DNA of 64,000 nucleotides from Denitromonas ohlonensis (GCF_007625205.1 NZ_VMNI01000010.1:186001-250000), one strand, 5' to 3'. Counted from the stretch's first letter, positions 49,725 to 60,314 are shown. Translations and numbers: made by a program. Notes: a model not told the origin generated them from the letters alone.

Positions 49725-50258
49725 GACCTTTTCCTTCCATTATTCATTCCATATAGCAAGCTAAGGCTCATGACCCATGGGTCAGCACAAGCGCATAGCC
49801 GCGGTACCGTCCGTCTCATGCCCTCGGCGATGATGTTGCGCCCTGTCCGGGGTGCGCTGCCTCGAAGTCGATCACTGTCCAGGAAAATCCGCTTCGATCC
49901 GTAGATTGTTGCGTGATAGTGCATATTCAAGAACAATTTATGGTATTTCGCATTAACGATATCGTCATGTCTTTGCCGTGCGGCGGTACAGGTACGTCGT
50001 CGTACGGCGTGATGATCTGGTCATGGGCGCTTCGGACTACTCGATTCCTCCACCGAGGCGATCCTCTACTGCGACCACTATGGTTGGTTGCAGGGGTGGT
50101 TACGTCTTCGCCTGAGGAGCGCAGCGGGGCGACGGTCGAATCGCTGCGGAGCCGCTTGAGGCGCACGCGCGCGTGATCGAAGGAAGCACCGTGAACATGC
50201 CGATTGAATTTTGAGGGTCCGACCAACCAAACCAGAAGAACGCAAACAGGAGGCCGCG
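49725..50258. other. Divergent regulatory interval between the two LysR genes
   Basis: A 534-bp gap with no gene. It probably carries both divergent LysR promoters. No clear T-N11-A operator stands out by eye. Confidence 0.5.
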
Positions 50259-51155
50259 ATGGAACTCAGATTGCTGCGCTACTTCCTCGCGGTGGCGGAA
50301 GAGCTGCACTTGTCGAGGGCAGCTGAGAGGCTGGGCATTGAGCAATCGCCGGTGTCGCGTGCCATGCGTGATCTTGAACGATTGCTGGACGTGCAGTTGT
50401 TCGACCGGAGTTCCCGACAGACGAAGCTGACCTGGGCCGGTCAGGTACTGCTTGTCGAATGTCGGCGCGTGCTGGACACGGTGGAGCAGGCGATCAAGGC
50501 CACCAAGGCGGCCGCGCAGGGCTACCAAGGGACGCTGCGCATCGCCATCTGCGACAGCTTGGCGCAGCCGCACATCGCCACGCTGCTGGCACGTAGCCGG
50601 GAGGACGAACCTGAACTGCAAATCCGCGTCGTCGAGTTGCCGTTCTCGCAGCAACTCAAAGCCCTGCACAGCGATCTGCTCGATATCGGCTTTGCGCTCT
50701 CGGATGCGGTCAACAACGGCCTCGTCGCCGAGGCGGTCTGGACCGATCCGCTGTCGGTGATCGTGCCGGCGCGCCACCCATTGCTCGCCCACGGCCACGT
50801 CAAGCTGGACGACGCGCTGAAGTTCCCGGTGGTGCTGTGCCACCCGGAGGCGGACTCCGGCTGCCACCACCAGATCCAGACGGTGCTGGAAACGTCAGCC
50901 GTCGCCCCCAAGGTGGTCGACTACGTGACAAGCTTGGGCGTAATGCTGACTCTGGTGGGCGCCGGCTACGGCATCGGCTTCGCGATCGCCTCACAGGTGC
51001 AGACGCTGCAGCGCCCCGACATCTCCATTCGTCCCCTGGCCGGCACGCCACCAAAGTTGTCCACCTATCTCCTGCGCCGGCGGGGCGAGCTCTCGGAGCC
51101 GATGAAGCGGTTCATGGAGCGGTTGAGGGCCGTGACCGCGCGGGCAGACGAGTGA
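50259..51155 (+). CDS. LysR-family transcriptional regulator
   Basis: A 298-residue LysR regulator. The HTH (MELRLLRYFLAVAEELHLSRAAERLGIEQSPVSRAM) is at residues 1-60, followed by a C-terminal effector domain. The start ATG at 50259 has AGGAGG seven to 12 bases upstream. It is divergent from the other LysR gene and resembles it at both ends. It is probably ICE cargo or a transfer regulator, but the target cannot be seen. Confidence 0.88.
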   Translation: MELRLLRYFLAVAEELHLSRAAERLGIEQSPVSRAMRDLERLLDVQLFDRSSRQTKLTWAGQVLLVECRRVLDTVEQAIKATKAAAQGYQGTLRIAICDSLAQPHIATLLARSREDEPELQIRVVELPFSQQLKALHSDLLDIGFALSDAVNNGLVAEAVWTDPLSVIVPARHPLLAHGHVKLDDALKFPVVLCHPEADSGCHHQIQTVLETSAVAPKVVDYVTSLGVMLTLVGAGYGIGFAIASQVQTLQRPDISIRPLAGTPPKLSTYLLRRRGELSEPMKRFMERLRAVTARADE

Positions 51156-51746
51156 GCCCTTCCAGGGTAATCAAGCGCCCACCGTTTGTGTGAGGTAGAC
51201 GGCCAGCAAGGGATGCATGGTAAAATCAACGAGATAAGAAGCTGCTATTGGAACGTCCATTTCCGCATGCACCTTCCGGTTAACTGACTCAGGTCTGCCA
51301 TGGCCCGTACCGCTTCGATCAACGTTGCTCAGTGGTGGCGCTTCCAATAGGAAGCGGCACGTCGTTGCGGGCTTGAACCGCACCTTGCCGCCGTATCGGT
51401 GGGTAGGTGAGGCAGATGGCTCCCCGGCACGGCGGCTCCAAGATCAAAGGAGATTGCCCGATGCTGTTAGAACCCTCCATAGATTGCGCCCTGTGCGCCA
51501 CTCGGTGGCATTCGGCAACGTGCGTCTTCAACCGGCGCTCAGCCGCCTCGTGGTCTCGTCAGCGACGCCACGCACGCGCGTTGCATCGAAGCGGCGCGGC
51601 ATGGCTTCCTGCACGTGCAGCTGCTGGTCAGCTCGGCTTTTCGGCGCTTGTTCTGCTGGAATCCAGTGCCAATGTGTATAAGAATGTGAGTAATTGGCGA
51701 CGTGTAAACGACCGTACTGATTATAAATCAATATGTTAGGATCGAT
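51156..51746. other. Probable ICE/chromosome junction interval
   Basis: Between the LysR gene and trpG there is no well-supported gene except one small ORF (51461-51739). The composition changes from ICE-like to AT-richer (51680-51746) just before trpG. A short GCTTCC-AATA-GGAAGC hairpin is at about 51340-51356. No tRNA gene is visible. The junction is not resolved. Confidence 0.4.
51461..51739 (+). CDS. Possible small ORF ending just before trpG
   Basis: A 92-residue frame starting [16 protein letters not shown], with AAAGGAG eight bases upstream of the ATG and a stop seven bases before the trpG start. It is Arg/Ser/Ala-rich with no recognised motif, so it may be noise or a leader peptide. 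Coding support is weak. Confidence 0.25.
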   Translation: MLLEPSIDCALCATRWHSATCVFNRRSAASWSRQRRHARALHRSGAAWLPARAAAGQLGFSALVLLESSANVYKNVSNWRRVNDRTDYKSIC

Positions 51747-52316
51747 ATGCTGCTGATGATCGACAACTACGACAGCTTTACCTACAACCTGGTCCAGTAC
51801 TTCGGTGAGTTGGGCGCCAAGGTGAAAACCTTCCGCAACGACGAAATCTCCGTCGAGCAGATCGGCCACATGGCACCCACGCATCTGGTGATTTCACCGG
51901 GGCCGTGCACGCCCAACGAGGCCGGCATCTCGGTCGAGGCGATCAAGCGCTACGCCGGCACGCTGCCGATTCTCGGCGTGTGTCTGGGCCACCAGAGCAT
52001 TGGCGCGGCCTATGGCGGTAAGGTCGTGCACGCCAAGCGGCTGATGCACGGCAAAACCTCGCCGGTGCATCACCTCGACCAGGGCGTGTTCAAGGGCTTG
52101 CCCAACCCGTTGGTGAGCACCCGCTACCATTCGCTGGCGGTGGAACGCGAGAGCCTGCCCGACTGTCTGGAGGTGACTGCCTGGACGGAAGACGGCGAGA
52201 TCATGGGCCTGCGCCACAAGACGCTGGACGTCGAGGGCGTGCAGTTTCACCCCGAATCCATCCTCACGCAGCACGGCCACGACCTGCTGCGCAATTTCCT
52301 GAATCGTACGGCGTAG
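51747..52316 (+). CDS. trpG: Anthranilate synthase component II (glutamine amidotransferase)
   Basis: A 189-residue class I amidotransferase that feeds ammonia to TrpE for anthranilate synthesis. The catalytic nucleophile C79 lies in GVCLGHQ, with His/Glu in [10 protein letters not shown] (about 171 and 173) and the oxyanion loop near PGP. The start is at ATG 51747 (AGGATCG before it). It heads trpGDC; trpE, normally upstream, is not in the window because ICE-type sequence precedes trpG. Confidence 0.95.
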   Translation: MLLMIDNYDSFTYNLVQYFGELGAKVKTFRNDEISVEQIGHMAPTHLVISPGPCTPNEAGISVEAIKRYAGTLPILGVCLGHQSIGAAYGGKVVHAKRLMHGKTSPVHHLDQGVFKGLPNPLVSTRYHSLAVERESLPDCLEVTAWTEDGEIMGLRHKTLDVEGVQFHPESILTQHGHDLLRNFLNRTA

Positions 52317-52583
52317 GGTCTGTTTATGGTCATTCGGGGGATCGCGTTGTGTCCAAATGGCTTCGCAACAAGGCGCAGGAGGCAGCCAAGGGTGGGCCCC
52401 CTTGGCAACGAGTGCAACGCGGTGGCGATGCTATTTGGACACAACCCGGAGGGCGCGGGCCTGTTTGGCCGCATGGCGGTGTTGCGCCTCCTTGCTTGGG
52501 GCTCACCCAAGCGGCGTCGGCGCGTCTTGCCCTGCGGCCAAACAGGCCCGCGCGCGACTCCCGAATGACCATAAACAGACCCT
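52315..52583. mobile_element. 269-bp palindromic (MITE-like) element between trpG and trpD
   Basis: Outer arms of 22 bases (AGGGTCTGTTTATGGTC... at 52315-52336; the exact reverse complement is at 52562-52583) flank two further perfect hairpins: TTGTGTCCAAAT (52347-52358 with 52433-52444) and CGCGGGCCTGTTTGGCCGC (52454-52472 with 52534-52552). No ORF is credible. The left arm overlaps the trpG stop codon, and the right arm ends just before the trpD ribosome site. Confidence 0.85.
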
Positions 52584-52594
52584 AAGGAGGCGTC

Positions 52595-53626
52595 ATGTCC
52601 ATCACCCCCCAGGAAGCGCTCCAGCGCACCATCGAACACCGCGAAATCTTCTTTGACGAGATGGTCTCGCTGATGCGCCAGATCATGGCCGGCGAGGTGT
52701 CGCCGGTGATGATGTCGGCCATTCTGGCCGGCTTGCGTACCAAGAAGGAAACCATCGGCGAGATCGCCGCCGCCGCCACGGTGATGCGCGAGCTGTCCAC
52801 CAAGGTGGTGGTGCCGCCGCCCAACGACAACTTCCTCGATGTGGTCGGTACCGGCGGTGATGGCACGCACACCTTCAACATCTCGACGGCCACCATTTTC
52901 GTCGCCGCAGCGGCGGGTGCGCGCGTGGCCAAGCATGGCGGGCGCAGCGTGTCGAGCAAGTCGGGCAGCGCCGACGTGCTCGAAGCCTTGGGCGTCAATA
53001 TTGCGCTCAATGCCGAGCAGGTGGCTGAGTGCATTTCCGAGGTGGGCATCGGCTTCATGTTTGCGCCCAACCATCACAGCGCGATGAAAAATGTCGGGCC
53101 GGTACGCAAGGAAATGGGCGTGCGCACGATTTTCAACATCCTCGGCCCGCTGACCAACCCGGCCAGCGCGCCGCACACCCTGATGGGCGTGTTCCACCCC
53201 GACCTGGTCGGCATTCAGGTGCGCGTCATGCAGCGGCTCGGTGCCGATCATGTGCTGGTGGTGCACGGCCGGGACGGCATGGATGAAGTGTCGCTGGGCG
53301 CGGCGACGATGGTTGCCGAACTCAAGGACGGCGCGGTGCGCGAGTACGAGCTTCACCCCGAAGACTTCGGCCTGCAGATGCAGTCGGCCCGTCAGTTGCG
53401 GGTGCACGATGCGGCTGAATCCAAGGGCGTGCTGCTCGGCGCGCTCGACAACGTGCCGGGCGCGGCGCGCGATATCGTGGTGCTCAACGCCGGTGTCGCT
53501 TTGTATACCGCCAAGCTCGCTGAGAACATCGCCGATGGCATCGGCAAGGCGCGCGAGGCGATCGAGAGCGGCGCGGCGCGGGCCAAGGTGGATGCTTTTG
53601 CGCGCTTTACGCAGCGCTTCGCCTGA
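52595..53626 (+). CDS. trpD: Anthranilate phosphoribosyltransferase
   Basis: A 343-residue enzyme that joins anthranilate to PRPP. The glycine-rich PRPP loop [16 protein letters not shown] is at about residues 85-100, with [21 protein letters not shown] near 113 and [17 protein letters not shown] near 170. AAGGAGG lies just upstream of the ATG, after the inserted palindromic element. It is followed seven bases later by trpC. Confidence 0.96.
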   Translation: MSITPQEALQRTIEHREIFFDEMVSLMRQIMAGEVSPVMMSAILAGLRTKKETIGEIAAAATVMRELSTKVVVPPPNDNFLDVVGTGGDGTHTFNISTATIFVAAAAGARVAKHGGRSVSSKSGSADVLEALGVNIALNAEQVAECISEVGIGFMFAPNHHSAMKNVGPVRKEMGVRTIFNILGPLTNPASAPHTLMGVFHPDLVGIQVRVMQRLGADHVLVVHGRDGMDEVSLGAATMVAELKDGAVREYELHPEDFGLQMQSARQLRVHDAAESKGVLLGALDNVPGAARDIVVLNAGVALYTAKLAENIADGIGKAREAIESGAARAKVDAFARFTQRFA

Positions 53627-53633
53627 GGTCGAT

Positions 53634-54422
53634 ATGAGCGACGTTCTCAAGAAAATTCTCGCCGTGAAGGCCGATGAAGTCACCGCCGGCAAAGCGCTGA
53701 AATCACTGGCCGAGGTGACCGCCGCCGCGCACGCGCAGGCGCCACCGCGCGATTTCGCCGGCGCGCTGCGCGCCAGGATCGCGGCCGGTCAGTCGGCGGT
53801 GATCGCCGAGGTCAAGAAGGCCAGTCCGTCCAAGGGCGTGATCCGCGCCGACTTCCGGCCGGCCGAGATTGCCCGCGCCTATGAAGCCGGCGGCGCGGCC
53901 TGCCTGTCGGTGCTGACCGACGAGCAATTTTTCAAAGGTCATGCCGACTACCTGCGCGAGGCGCGCGTCGCCTGCGCGCTGCCGGTGCTGCGCAAGGACT
54001 TCATGATCGATCCGTGGCAGGTCTTCGAAGCCCGCGCCATGGGCGCCGACGCCATCCTGCTCATCGTTGCCGCGCTGTCGCTGGCGCAGATGCAGGAGAT
54101 GGAAGCGGTGGCCGAGTCGCTCGGCATGGCGGTGCTGGTCGAAAGCCACGACGCCGGCGAGCTCGACGTGGCGCTGCAGTTGCGCACGCCGCTGATCGGT
54201 ATCAACAACCGTAATCTGCGCAGCTTCGAGGTGTCGCTGGACACCACGCTCGCCCAGCTCGACCGTATTCCGGCCGACCGGCTGGTGATCACCGAGTCGG
54301 GCATTCTTGCGCCCGCCGACGTGCAGCGCATGCGCGAACATCAGGTCAATGCCTTCCTCGTCGGCGAAGCCTTCATGCGCGCAGACGATCCGGGCGCGGC
54401 CTTGCAGAGCCTGTTTGGCTAA
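53634..54422 (+). CDS. trpC: Indole-3-glycerol phosphate synthase
   Basis: A 262-residue TIM-barrel enzyme that closes the indole ring. [13 protein letters not shown] is near residue 55, [12 protein letters not shown] near 88, [15 protein letters not shown] near 115, [13 protein letters not shown] near 187 and ITESGI near 218. The gene ends ten bases before tamB, so tamB may be read as part of the same transcript. Confidence 0.96.
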   Translation: MSDVLKKILAVKADEVTAGKALKSLAEVTAAAHAQAPPRDFAGALRARIAAGQSAVIAEVKKASPSKGVIRADFRPAEIARAYEAGGAACLSVLTDEQFFKGHADYLREARVACALPVLRKDFMIDPWQVFEARAMGADAILLIVAALSLAQMQEMEAVAESLGMAVLVESHDAGELDVALQLRTPLIGINNRNLRSFEVSLDTTLAQLDRIPADRLVITESGILAPADVQRMREHQVNAFLVGEAFMRADDPGAALQSLFG

Positions 54423-54431
54423 GGTCTGAGC

Positions 54432-57400
54432 ATGGCCGCCGACGTGCAGCCGACCCCAAAACGTCGCCGCTGGCCGTGGGTGGTGCTTGGCAGCGTTGTG
54501 CTGTTGGTCGGGGCGTTGCTGGCCGCGCTCGGCTGGCTGCTGAGCACGTCGTCCGGCCTCGATCGCCTGGCGCGCACGGCGGTGGATTACAGCGACGGGC
54601 AGCTGCTTATCGAGGGTGCCGAGGGGCGCCTGACCGGCCCGCTGCAGATTCGCCGCCTGTCGCTCACGACCCCGACGCTTCAGTTGCAGCTCGACGCGCT
54701 GGCGCTGGACTGGTCGCCGGCCGCCTTGCTTGAGCGTCGCGTGCATATCCGCGCCGTGTCGCTCGACAGTGTGCGCTTCGCCACCGCGCCCTCCGACGCG
54801 CCGAGCGCACCGCCTGCGCTGCCGGATTCGCTGGCCTTGCCGGTTGCCGTTCAGATCGATCGACTGACGCTCGGCAAACTGGCACAGGAAGCCTTCCCGT
54901 TCGACCCCGCCACGCCGGCCGCCACACCGCTGATCGACACCCTGGCCTTGAGCCTCACCACCGGCGCCGAGGTGCATCGCCTGGTGCTCGACTCGGTGGG
55001 CACGCCGGTCGGCCCGGCGAAGGGCGAGTTGTCGCTCGGTGTCGAGGCGCCGCATCAGACCCAACTGGACGCCACGCTGGCCGGCCAGTTTGGCGAGTAC
55101 GCGATGGATGTGGCGCTCGCGGCCCACGGCCCGCTGGCAGCGCTGGACACCACGGCAACCGTCACGCGCGAGGCGACCGAGGTCGTCGTCGCGACACAGA
55201 TCAATCCCTTCGAGCCCATGCCGGTCGAACGCATCGCTCTGACCGGTGAGCGTATCAACCCGGCGCAGTGGGCGCCCGGCGCGCCGGCGGCGCTGATGCG
55301 TGTCGAGAGCACGCTGACGGTGACTGGCGACATGACGGCCCCGCAGTTGAGCGGCCCGCTGAGCGTGAGCAATGCTGACAGCGGCGCCTGGGATGGCGGC
55401 AAACTGCCGCTGCAGCAACTCGACGCGCAGCTGCAGCTGAGCGCTGCGCAAGTCACGGTGAGCGACCTGCGCGCGCGGCTCGCTGGCAAGGGCAGTATCG
55501 CCGGGGCGATCGACTGGGCGCCTTCGGATGACCCGGCCGGCCAGCTCAACGCTAAGCTCACGCTGGCCGACATCAATCTGCGCGCGCTGGACGCGCGCTT
55601 GCCCGACTCGCGCATGAAGGGGCAGCTCGACGCTGCCGCAACCGCTGGCAAACAGACGGTGTCCGGCACGCTCAGCGACCCGCGCCTGCAGGCGACGCTG
55701 GCGGTGAGTCACGCCGATGACCGTGTCACCATCGAGACGCTGGCGCTCAAGCGCGACAAGAGCCGGGTGGTGGCGACCGGGCATCTGAACACCACTGGCA
55801 TGCAGCGCTTCGAGGTCGACCTCAAACTCACCGCACTCGACCCGAAACCGCTGTGGGCGGATGCGCCGTCGGCCAGCATCAACGGCGATCTGACAGTCGC
55901 CGGCCAACTCGATGACCTTCAGGGGCGGGTGAGCTACCGGCTTGTCGACAGCGCGCTCGATGGCAAGCCGCTGGCTGGCGAGGGCGCGCTGCGCTGGCGG
56001 GGCGAACGGCTGTCGGAGGTGGCGGCGTGGTTGCGTCTGGCGGGCAACCGGGTCGACGCCACGGGCGCCTGGGGGGCCAAGGCCGATGTGCTGGATGTGC
56101 GCGTGAATGCGCCAGAGCTGGCCGCGCTGGGGCTGGACGTGTCGGGCGTGGCGCGGCTCGAAGGGCAGATCAGTGGCGGGCTGAAAACACCGGCCGGGCG
56201 CTTTACCGCCTTGGCCGAAAAGCTGCGCCTGCCGGGCGAACTGCGATTGCAAAGCCTGACGGCCGATGTGTCGCTGGGCGAAGGGCTGGACGGGCCGATC
56301 TCGCTGGCCATTGGCGGGCAGGACTTGCGCACCCAAGCCAAGGGGCCGGCCCTGCTGGAGCGTTTTGCGCTGACCGCCGACGGCCGCCGTCAGCAGCATG
56401 TGATCGAATTGTCGGTGGCCGCCGGCAGTGGCGAAGCCATCGATGCCCGCCTGCGCGGCGGCCTGAGCGAGGCTATGGCCTGGCGCGGCACGGTCGAGGC
56501 GCTCGCCTTGGCGGGGCGCCTGCCGCTGAAGCTGACGGCCCCGACGGCGCTGGAGGCGAGCGACAAACGCGTTCACCTGGCGCGTGCGACGCTGCGCACC
56601 GACGATGGCGGCCAGCTGATTCTCGAGCAGACTGACTGGACGCCGGGCAGCGTCGTGGCCAAGGGCCGCATGACGGGCCTGCTGCTGGGCCTGGAGACCC
56701 GCCCCGATCAACGCCCCAAGCGCGGCCAGGGCGAGCTGCAGCTGGGGGGTGAATGGGATGTTCAACTCGGCGAGACCGCGCGCGGCACGGTGCATGTGTT
56801 CCGCGAATCGGGCGATCTGGTGCTCACCGGCGACACGGTGTTGCGCTTTGGCCTGACCGAACTCGATGTGCTGGCCAATATCGACAACACGCAGCTGGCG
56901 CTCAGTCTCAATGCCAAGGGCGACACCCTCGGCACGCTCGCCGGCTCGGCGACCGCGCGGCTCAAGAAGGCCGCAGCCGGTTGGCAACTGGATGGGCAAG
57001 GCCCCCTGCTGGGCTCGGCCGTGCTCGACATTCCGGCGATTGGCTGGTTCGGCGCGCTGGTGAGCCCGGCGGTGCGCACCGATGGCAAGCTGCGCACCGA
57101 GTTCTCGCTCAGCGGCACGCCCGACGCGCTGGTGGGCGTGGGCCGGGTCTCGGGCGATGATCTAGCGATCGAGATTGCTGATGAGGGTTTGCGCCTGACC
57201 GGTGGCAAGCTGATCGCCGATTTTGATGCGAACCAGTTACGCATCGACACCCTGAGCTTCGCCTCGCCCAGCCGGGTGGCGCCGCGCGACCGGCGCGTCA
57301 ATTACGCCGCGCTCACCAAGACGCCCGGCCAGCTGACCGCCAGCGGCGCCATGAGCCTGAAGGATGGTGACGGTCAGATCCGTTTCGAGGCCGACCGCCT

Positions 57401-58367
57401 GCCGATCTTCCAGCGCGCCGACCGCTGGCTGGCGGTCAGTGGCAAGGGCAAGATCGAGACGCGCTGGGATGCGCCCTCGCTGGAGGCCAGCTTCCGCGCC
57501 GACGGCGGCTATCTCGAATTCGCCAAGACACCGGCGCCGAGCCTGTCGGACGATGTGGTGATTCTCGGTGACGAGCCCTCGGTGTCGAGTCGTGCGCTCA
57601 AGGCGCGGGTCGAGGTGGATCTGGGCGAGCGGCTGTATCTGTCGGCGCTGGGGCTGGACACCCGGCTGGCGGGCAAGTTGCAGTTGCAGGCGAAGGCCGG
57701 CGATGCGCTGCGCGCGACCGGCACGGTCAACACCGCGGGCGGCAGCTTTGAAGGCTACGGGCAGAAACTGGACATCACCCGCGGCCAGGTGAATTTCATT
57801 GGTCCGCTGGATAATCCGGGGCTGGATGTGCTGGCGGTGCGTTCGGGCCTGGAGGTCGAGGCCGGGGTGTCGATCACCGGCACGGTGCGCCGGCCGCGTA
57901 TTACGCTGGTGTCGACGCCCGATGTGCCGGACGCCGAGAAGCTCGGCTGGATCGTGCTCGGTCGCAAGCCGGACGAGTCGGGTGGCGCTGATCTGGCCTT
58001 GCTGCTGCCGGCGGCGCAGGCCTTGCTTGGCGGACCGGGCGGCGGCGTGACGCAGGAGCTGGCGAGCGGGCTTGGCCTGGACGAGATCTCGCTCGGGCAG
58101 GGGGAGTTGAACAGCGTCAGCCGCGGGGCAACGAGCTCGGTGGTCGGCGGTGGAAGCCGTATCGATAGCGGCGCGACCACCAGCGGCCGGGTGCTCACGC
58201 TCGGCAAACGGCTCTCGGCGACCACCACCATTTCCTTCGAGCAAAGCCTCTCGGGTGTGGCGCAGATCGTCAAACTCACCCATCAACTGACCCGCAGTCT
58301 GTCCGTGGTCGGCCGCGCCGGCACGGATAACGCGGTCGATCTGCAGTGGAGCATGAGCTTCCGCTGA
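54432..58367 (+). CDS. tamB: TamB-like translocation and assembly module component
   Basis: A 1311-residue inner-membrane-anchored protein spanning the periplasm. One N-terminal TM (VVLGSVVLLVGALLAALGWLL, about 17-38) is followed by a long beta-rich repetitive region with many LxLxxxxL strands and a C-terminal DUF490/TamB domain (about 950-1311, ending LSVVGRAGTDNAVDLQWSMSFR). TamB works with TamA or BamA in outer-membrane lipid or protein traffic. No tamA is next to it. A 1098-residue antisense ORF opposite is a shadow. Confidence 0.9.
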   Translation: MAADVQPTPKRRRWPWVVLGSVVLLVGALLAALGWLLSTSSGLDRLARTAVDYSDGQLLIEGAEGRLTGPLQIRRLSLTTPTLQLQLDALALDWSPAALLERRVHIRAVSLDSVRFATAPSDAPSAPPALPDSLALPVAVQIDRLTLGKLAQEAFPFDPATPAATPLIDTLALSLTTGAEVHRLVLDSVGTPVGPAKGELSLGVEAPHQTQLDATLAGQFGEYAMDVALAAHGPLAALDTTATVTREATEVVVATQINPFEPMPVERIALTGERINPAQWAPGAPAALMRVESTLTVTGDMTAPQLSGPLSVSNADSGAWDGGKLPLQQLDAQLQLSAAQVTVSDLRARLAGKGSIAGAIDWAPSDDPAGQLNAKLTLADINLRALDARLPDSRMKGQLDAAATAGKQTVSGTLSDPRLQATLAVSHADDRVTIETLALKRDKSRVVATGHLNTTGMQRFEVDLKLTALDPKPLWADAPSASINGDLTVAGQLDDLQGRVSYRLVDSALDGKPLAGEGALRWRGERLSEVAAWLRLAGNRVDATGAWGAKADVLDVRVNAPELAALGLDVSGVARLEGQISGGLKTPAGRFTALAEKLRLPGELRLQSLTADVSLGEGLDGPISLAIGGQDLRTQAKGPALLERFALTADGRRQQHVIELSVAAGSGEAIDARLRGGLSEAMAWRGTVEALALAGRLPLKLTAPTALEASDKRVHLARATLRTDDGGQLILEQTDWTPGSVVAKGRMTGLLLGLETRPDQRPKRGQGELQLGGEWDVQLGETARGTVHVFRESGDLVLTGDTVLRFGLTELDVLANIDNTQLALSLNAKGDTLGTLAGSATARLKKAAAGWQLDGQGPLLGSAVLDIPAIGWFGALVSPAVRTDGKLRTEFSLSGTPDALVGVGRVSGDDLAIEIADEGLRLTGGKLIADFDANQLRIDTLSFASPSRVAPRDRRVNYAALTKTPGQLTASGAMSLKDGDGQIRFEADRLPIFQRADRWLAVSGKGKIETRWDAPSLEASFRADGGYLEFAKTPAPSLSDDVVILGDEPSVSSRALKARVEVDLGERLYLSALGLDTRLAGKLQLQAKAGDALRATGTVNTAGGSFEGYGQKLDITRGQVNFIGPLDNPGLDVLAVRSGLEVEAGVSITGTVRRPRITLVSTPDVPDAEKLGWIVLGRKPDESGGADLALLLPAAQALLGGPGGGVTQELASGLGLDEISLGQGELNSVSRGATSSVVGGGSRIDSGATTSGRVLTLGKRLSATTTISFEQSLSGVAQIVKLTHQLTRSLSVVGRAGTDNAVDLQWSMSFR

Positions 58368-58540
58368 GGCGGTGCAGGCTCAGTGTCGGTTCGCGCCACC
58401 GAGCGTGTGCTGTCGCGCCCGGCATTCTCCCCGCATGGGGCCCACGCGGCCTCGTCTGCCAATGGCTTGATATTTGTCGTGTTTGGCTTCGCCATCGGCG
58501 CGGCAAAATGGTGAACTGTCTGTCTTGCGACGAGGTTTGC

Positions 58541-59302
58541 ATGTCTGTTCATGGTGTACCAGAGAAAGTATCGATTCGTCTGATTGCTCAGTCGCTGCGT
58601 CAAGGCTGGCACGATTTTCTCGACATGGCCTTGGTCAGCATGGGCTTTGCGGCGTGCTTTGTGGTGATCGGCATTGTGCTGATGACCGGCTTTGTCACGA
58701 TCGGCATGGGGCCGATGGTGCCGCCGCTGATTGGCGGCTTCATGCTCTTCGGGCCGGTGTCGATGGCCGGCTATCACGCCTTGCTCGCGGCCCGGAAGGC
58801 AGGCCAGTCGCCCCGGCTGGGGGTGGCCTATGGCGCGATGAGGCACACCCCAAGGCCGGTGTGGGTAATGGGCTTGTTTTGCTGCTTCATGGTGTTGTTG
58901 TGGCTGACCGATGCGGGCACCTTGTACAGCTTCATGGTGGGCGAATGGCGCCACGACTGGATGTCGGTGTTGCCGCATTCGTCGCAGCTGCTGCGCTTCC
59001 ACTTTGGCGCGGCGATCATGGGCGGCGCGTTGTCCCTGATTGTGTATACCGTGACGGTGCATGCGGTGCCTTTGCTGGTGCGCGGTCAGGGCACGCTGGT
59101 GACGGCGGTGACGGCCAGTGTGCGGGCGGTCGGACGCTCGCTGTTTGCGCACCTGTTGTGGGCGGTGCTGCTGGCGCTGACGGTGATGGCCAGCATCTTC
59201 CTGTTGCCGGCCTTGCTGGTGGTGTTGCCGGTGGTGGCCTATGCCAGCATCCACTGGAACAAGACGGTTTTCCCCGAGGGCGCGAACGACACGTCCGCCT
59301 GA
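58541..59302 (+). CDS. DUF2189 family inner-membrane protein
   Basis: A 253-residue protein with about six hydrophobic segments (near 30-60, 65-85, 120-140, 160-185 and 205-235). [17 protein letters not shown] is a typical DUF2189 stretch. The start at 58541 has CGAGG upstream; an earlier ATG at 58508 is possible. The function of the family is unknown. It precedes msrA by 38 bases. Confidence 0.8.
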   Translation: MSVHGVPEKVSIRLIAQSLRQGWHDFLDMALVSMGFAACFVVIGIVLMTGFVTIGMGPMVPPLIGGFMLFGPVSMAGYHALLAARKAGQSPRLGVAYGAMRHTPRPVWVMGLFCCFMVLLWLTDAGTLYSFMVGEWRHDWMSVLPHSSQLLRFHFGAAIMGGALSLIVYTVTVHAVPLLVRGQGTLVTAVTASVRAVGRSLFAHLLWAVLLALTVMASIFLLPALLVVLPVVAYASIHWNKTVFPEGANDTSA

Positions 59303-59340
59303 GGGTCGAAGCCTGTCACGACACAACAAAGGAGACAGCC

Positions 59341-59880
59341 ATGGCGGCGACTGAAACAGCGGTGCTCGGCGGGGGGTGCTTCTGGTGCCTGGAGGCGGTG
59401 TACCGCGAGATTCGCGGTGTGAGCCGGGTGGTCTCGGGTTACAGCGGCGGTGCGGTCGACGCGCCGGACTATCACGCGGTGTGCGAGGGCGGTACGGGCC
59501 ACGCCGAAGTGGTGCAGATCGAATTCGACCCGGCGGTGGTGAGCTTTCGCCAGTTGCTCGAGGTGTTCTTCGTCATTCATGACCCGACCACGCTGAACCG
59601 GCAGGGCAATGATGTGGGTACGCAGTACCGGTCGGTGATTTTTGCGCAGAGCCCGGCCCAGCGGGCCGAGGCGGAAGCGGTGATGGATGAACTGCGTGCG
59701 GCCGGTGCCTTCGCCGACCCGATCATGACCGAACTGGTCGCCGCCGAGCACTTCTGGCCGGCCGAGGACTACCACCAGGACTACCTCGCCCGCAATGGTC
59801 ACCAACCCTATTGCCAGGCCGTGGTGTCGCCCAAGCTGGCCAAGTTCCGTGCGCGCTTCGCGGCGCTGCGTTCGGCCTGA
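59341..59880 (+). CDS. msrA: Peptide methionine-S-sulfoxide reductase A
   Basis: A 179-residue enzyme that reduces methionine-S-sulfoxide. The catalytic GCFWC motif is at residues 12-16 (C13), with GYSGG near 38 and FDP near 61. A resolving Cys is in HQPYCQAV (about residue 159). AAAGGAGACAGCC precedes the ATG. The gene lies in an antioxidant or housekeeping run with the FKBP downstream. Confidence 0.95.
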   Translation: MAATETAVLGGGCFWCLEAVYREIRGVSRVVSGYSGGAVDAPDYHAVCEGGTGHAEVVQIEFDPAVVSFRQLLEVFFVIHDPTTLNRQGNDVGTQYRSVIFAQSPAQRAEAEAVMDELRAAGAFADPIMTELVAAEHFWPAEDYHQDYLARNGHQPYCQAVVSPKLAKFRARFAALRSA

Positions 59881-59917
59881 GACGGTACAATCGGCGTTCA
59901 ATTTCCAAGGAGGCAAC

Positions 59918-60265
59918 ATGACTGAGCAAACCACCACGGCCAGCGGCCTGATCATCGAAGAGCTGGTTGTTGGCGAAGGCGCAACCGCCGAAGCCGGTCA
60001 GCACGTGAAGGTGCACTACACCGGCTGGCTGACCGACGGGCGCAAGTTTGATTCGAGCAAGGATCGCAACGATCCCTTCGTGTTTCCGCTCGGCCAGCGC
60101 CATGTCATCTCCGGGTGGGATGAGGGCGTTCAGGGCATGAAGGTGGGTGGCACGCGCAAGCTGACCATTCCGCCCGAGCTGGGCTACGGCGCGCGCGGCG
60201 CGGGCGGTGTGATTCCGCCGAATGCCACGCTGGTGTTCGAAGTGGAGCTGCTGGACGTCGCGTAA
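59918..60265 (+). CDS. FKBP-type peptidyl-prolyl cis-trans isomerase
   Basis: A 115-residue single-domain [46 protein letters not shown] and [29 protein letters not shown] cover the core binding pocket. It has no signal peptide, so it is probably cytoplasmic. GGAGG precedes the ATG by five bases. It ends before a strong bidirectional terminator. Confidence 0.93.
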   Translation: MTEQTTTASGLIIEELVVGEGATAEAGQHVKVHYTGWLTDGRKFDSSKDRNDPFVFPLGQRHVISGWDEGVQGMKVGGTRKLTIPPELGYGARGAGGVIPPNATLVFEVELLDVA

Positions 60266-60285
60266 GAAGACGTGATCTGCCAATA

Positions 60286-60314
60286 AAAACGGCCGCTGCG
60301 AGCGGCCGTTTTTT
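60286..60314. terminator. Bidirectional intrinsic terminator between the FKBP gene and the PEP-CTERM gene
   Basis: AAAACGGCCGCT-GCGAGCGGCCGTTTTTT gives a ten-plus-bp stem with A/T runs on both sides, suitable for ending both converging transcripts. Confidence 0.9.

Noticed and set aside
51156-51746. A tRNA gene as ICE attachment site next to trpG
   Set aside because: I looked for cloverleaf-like arms and a GGTTCGAATCC-type T-loop and found none.
53703-56999. A 1098-residue minus-strand ORF opposite trpC/tamB
   Set aside because: It is a shadow of the GC-rich tamB coding sequence. Its translation is low complexity (R/Q/A/H) with no domain.
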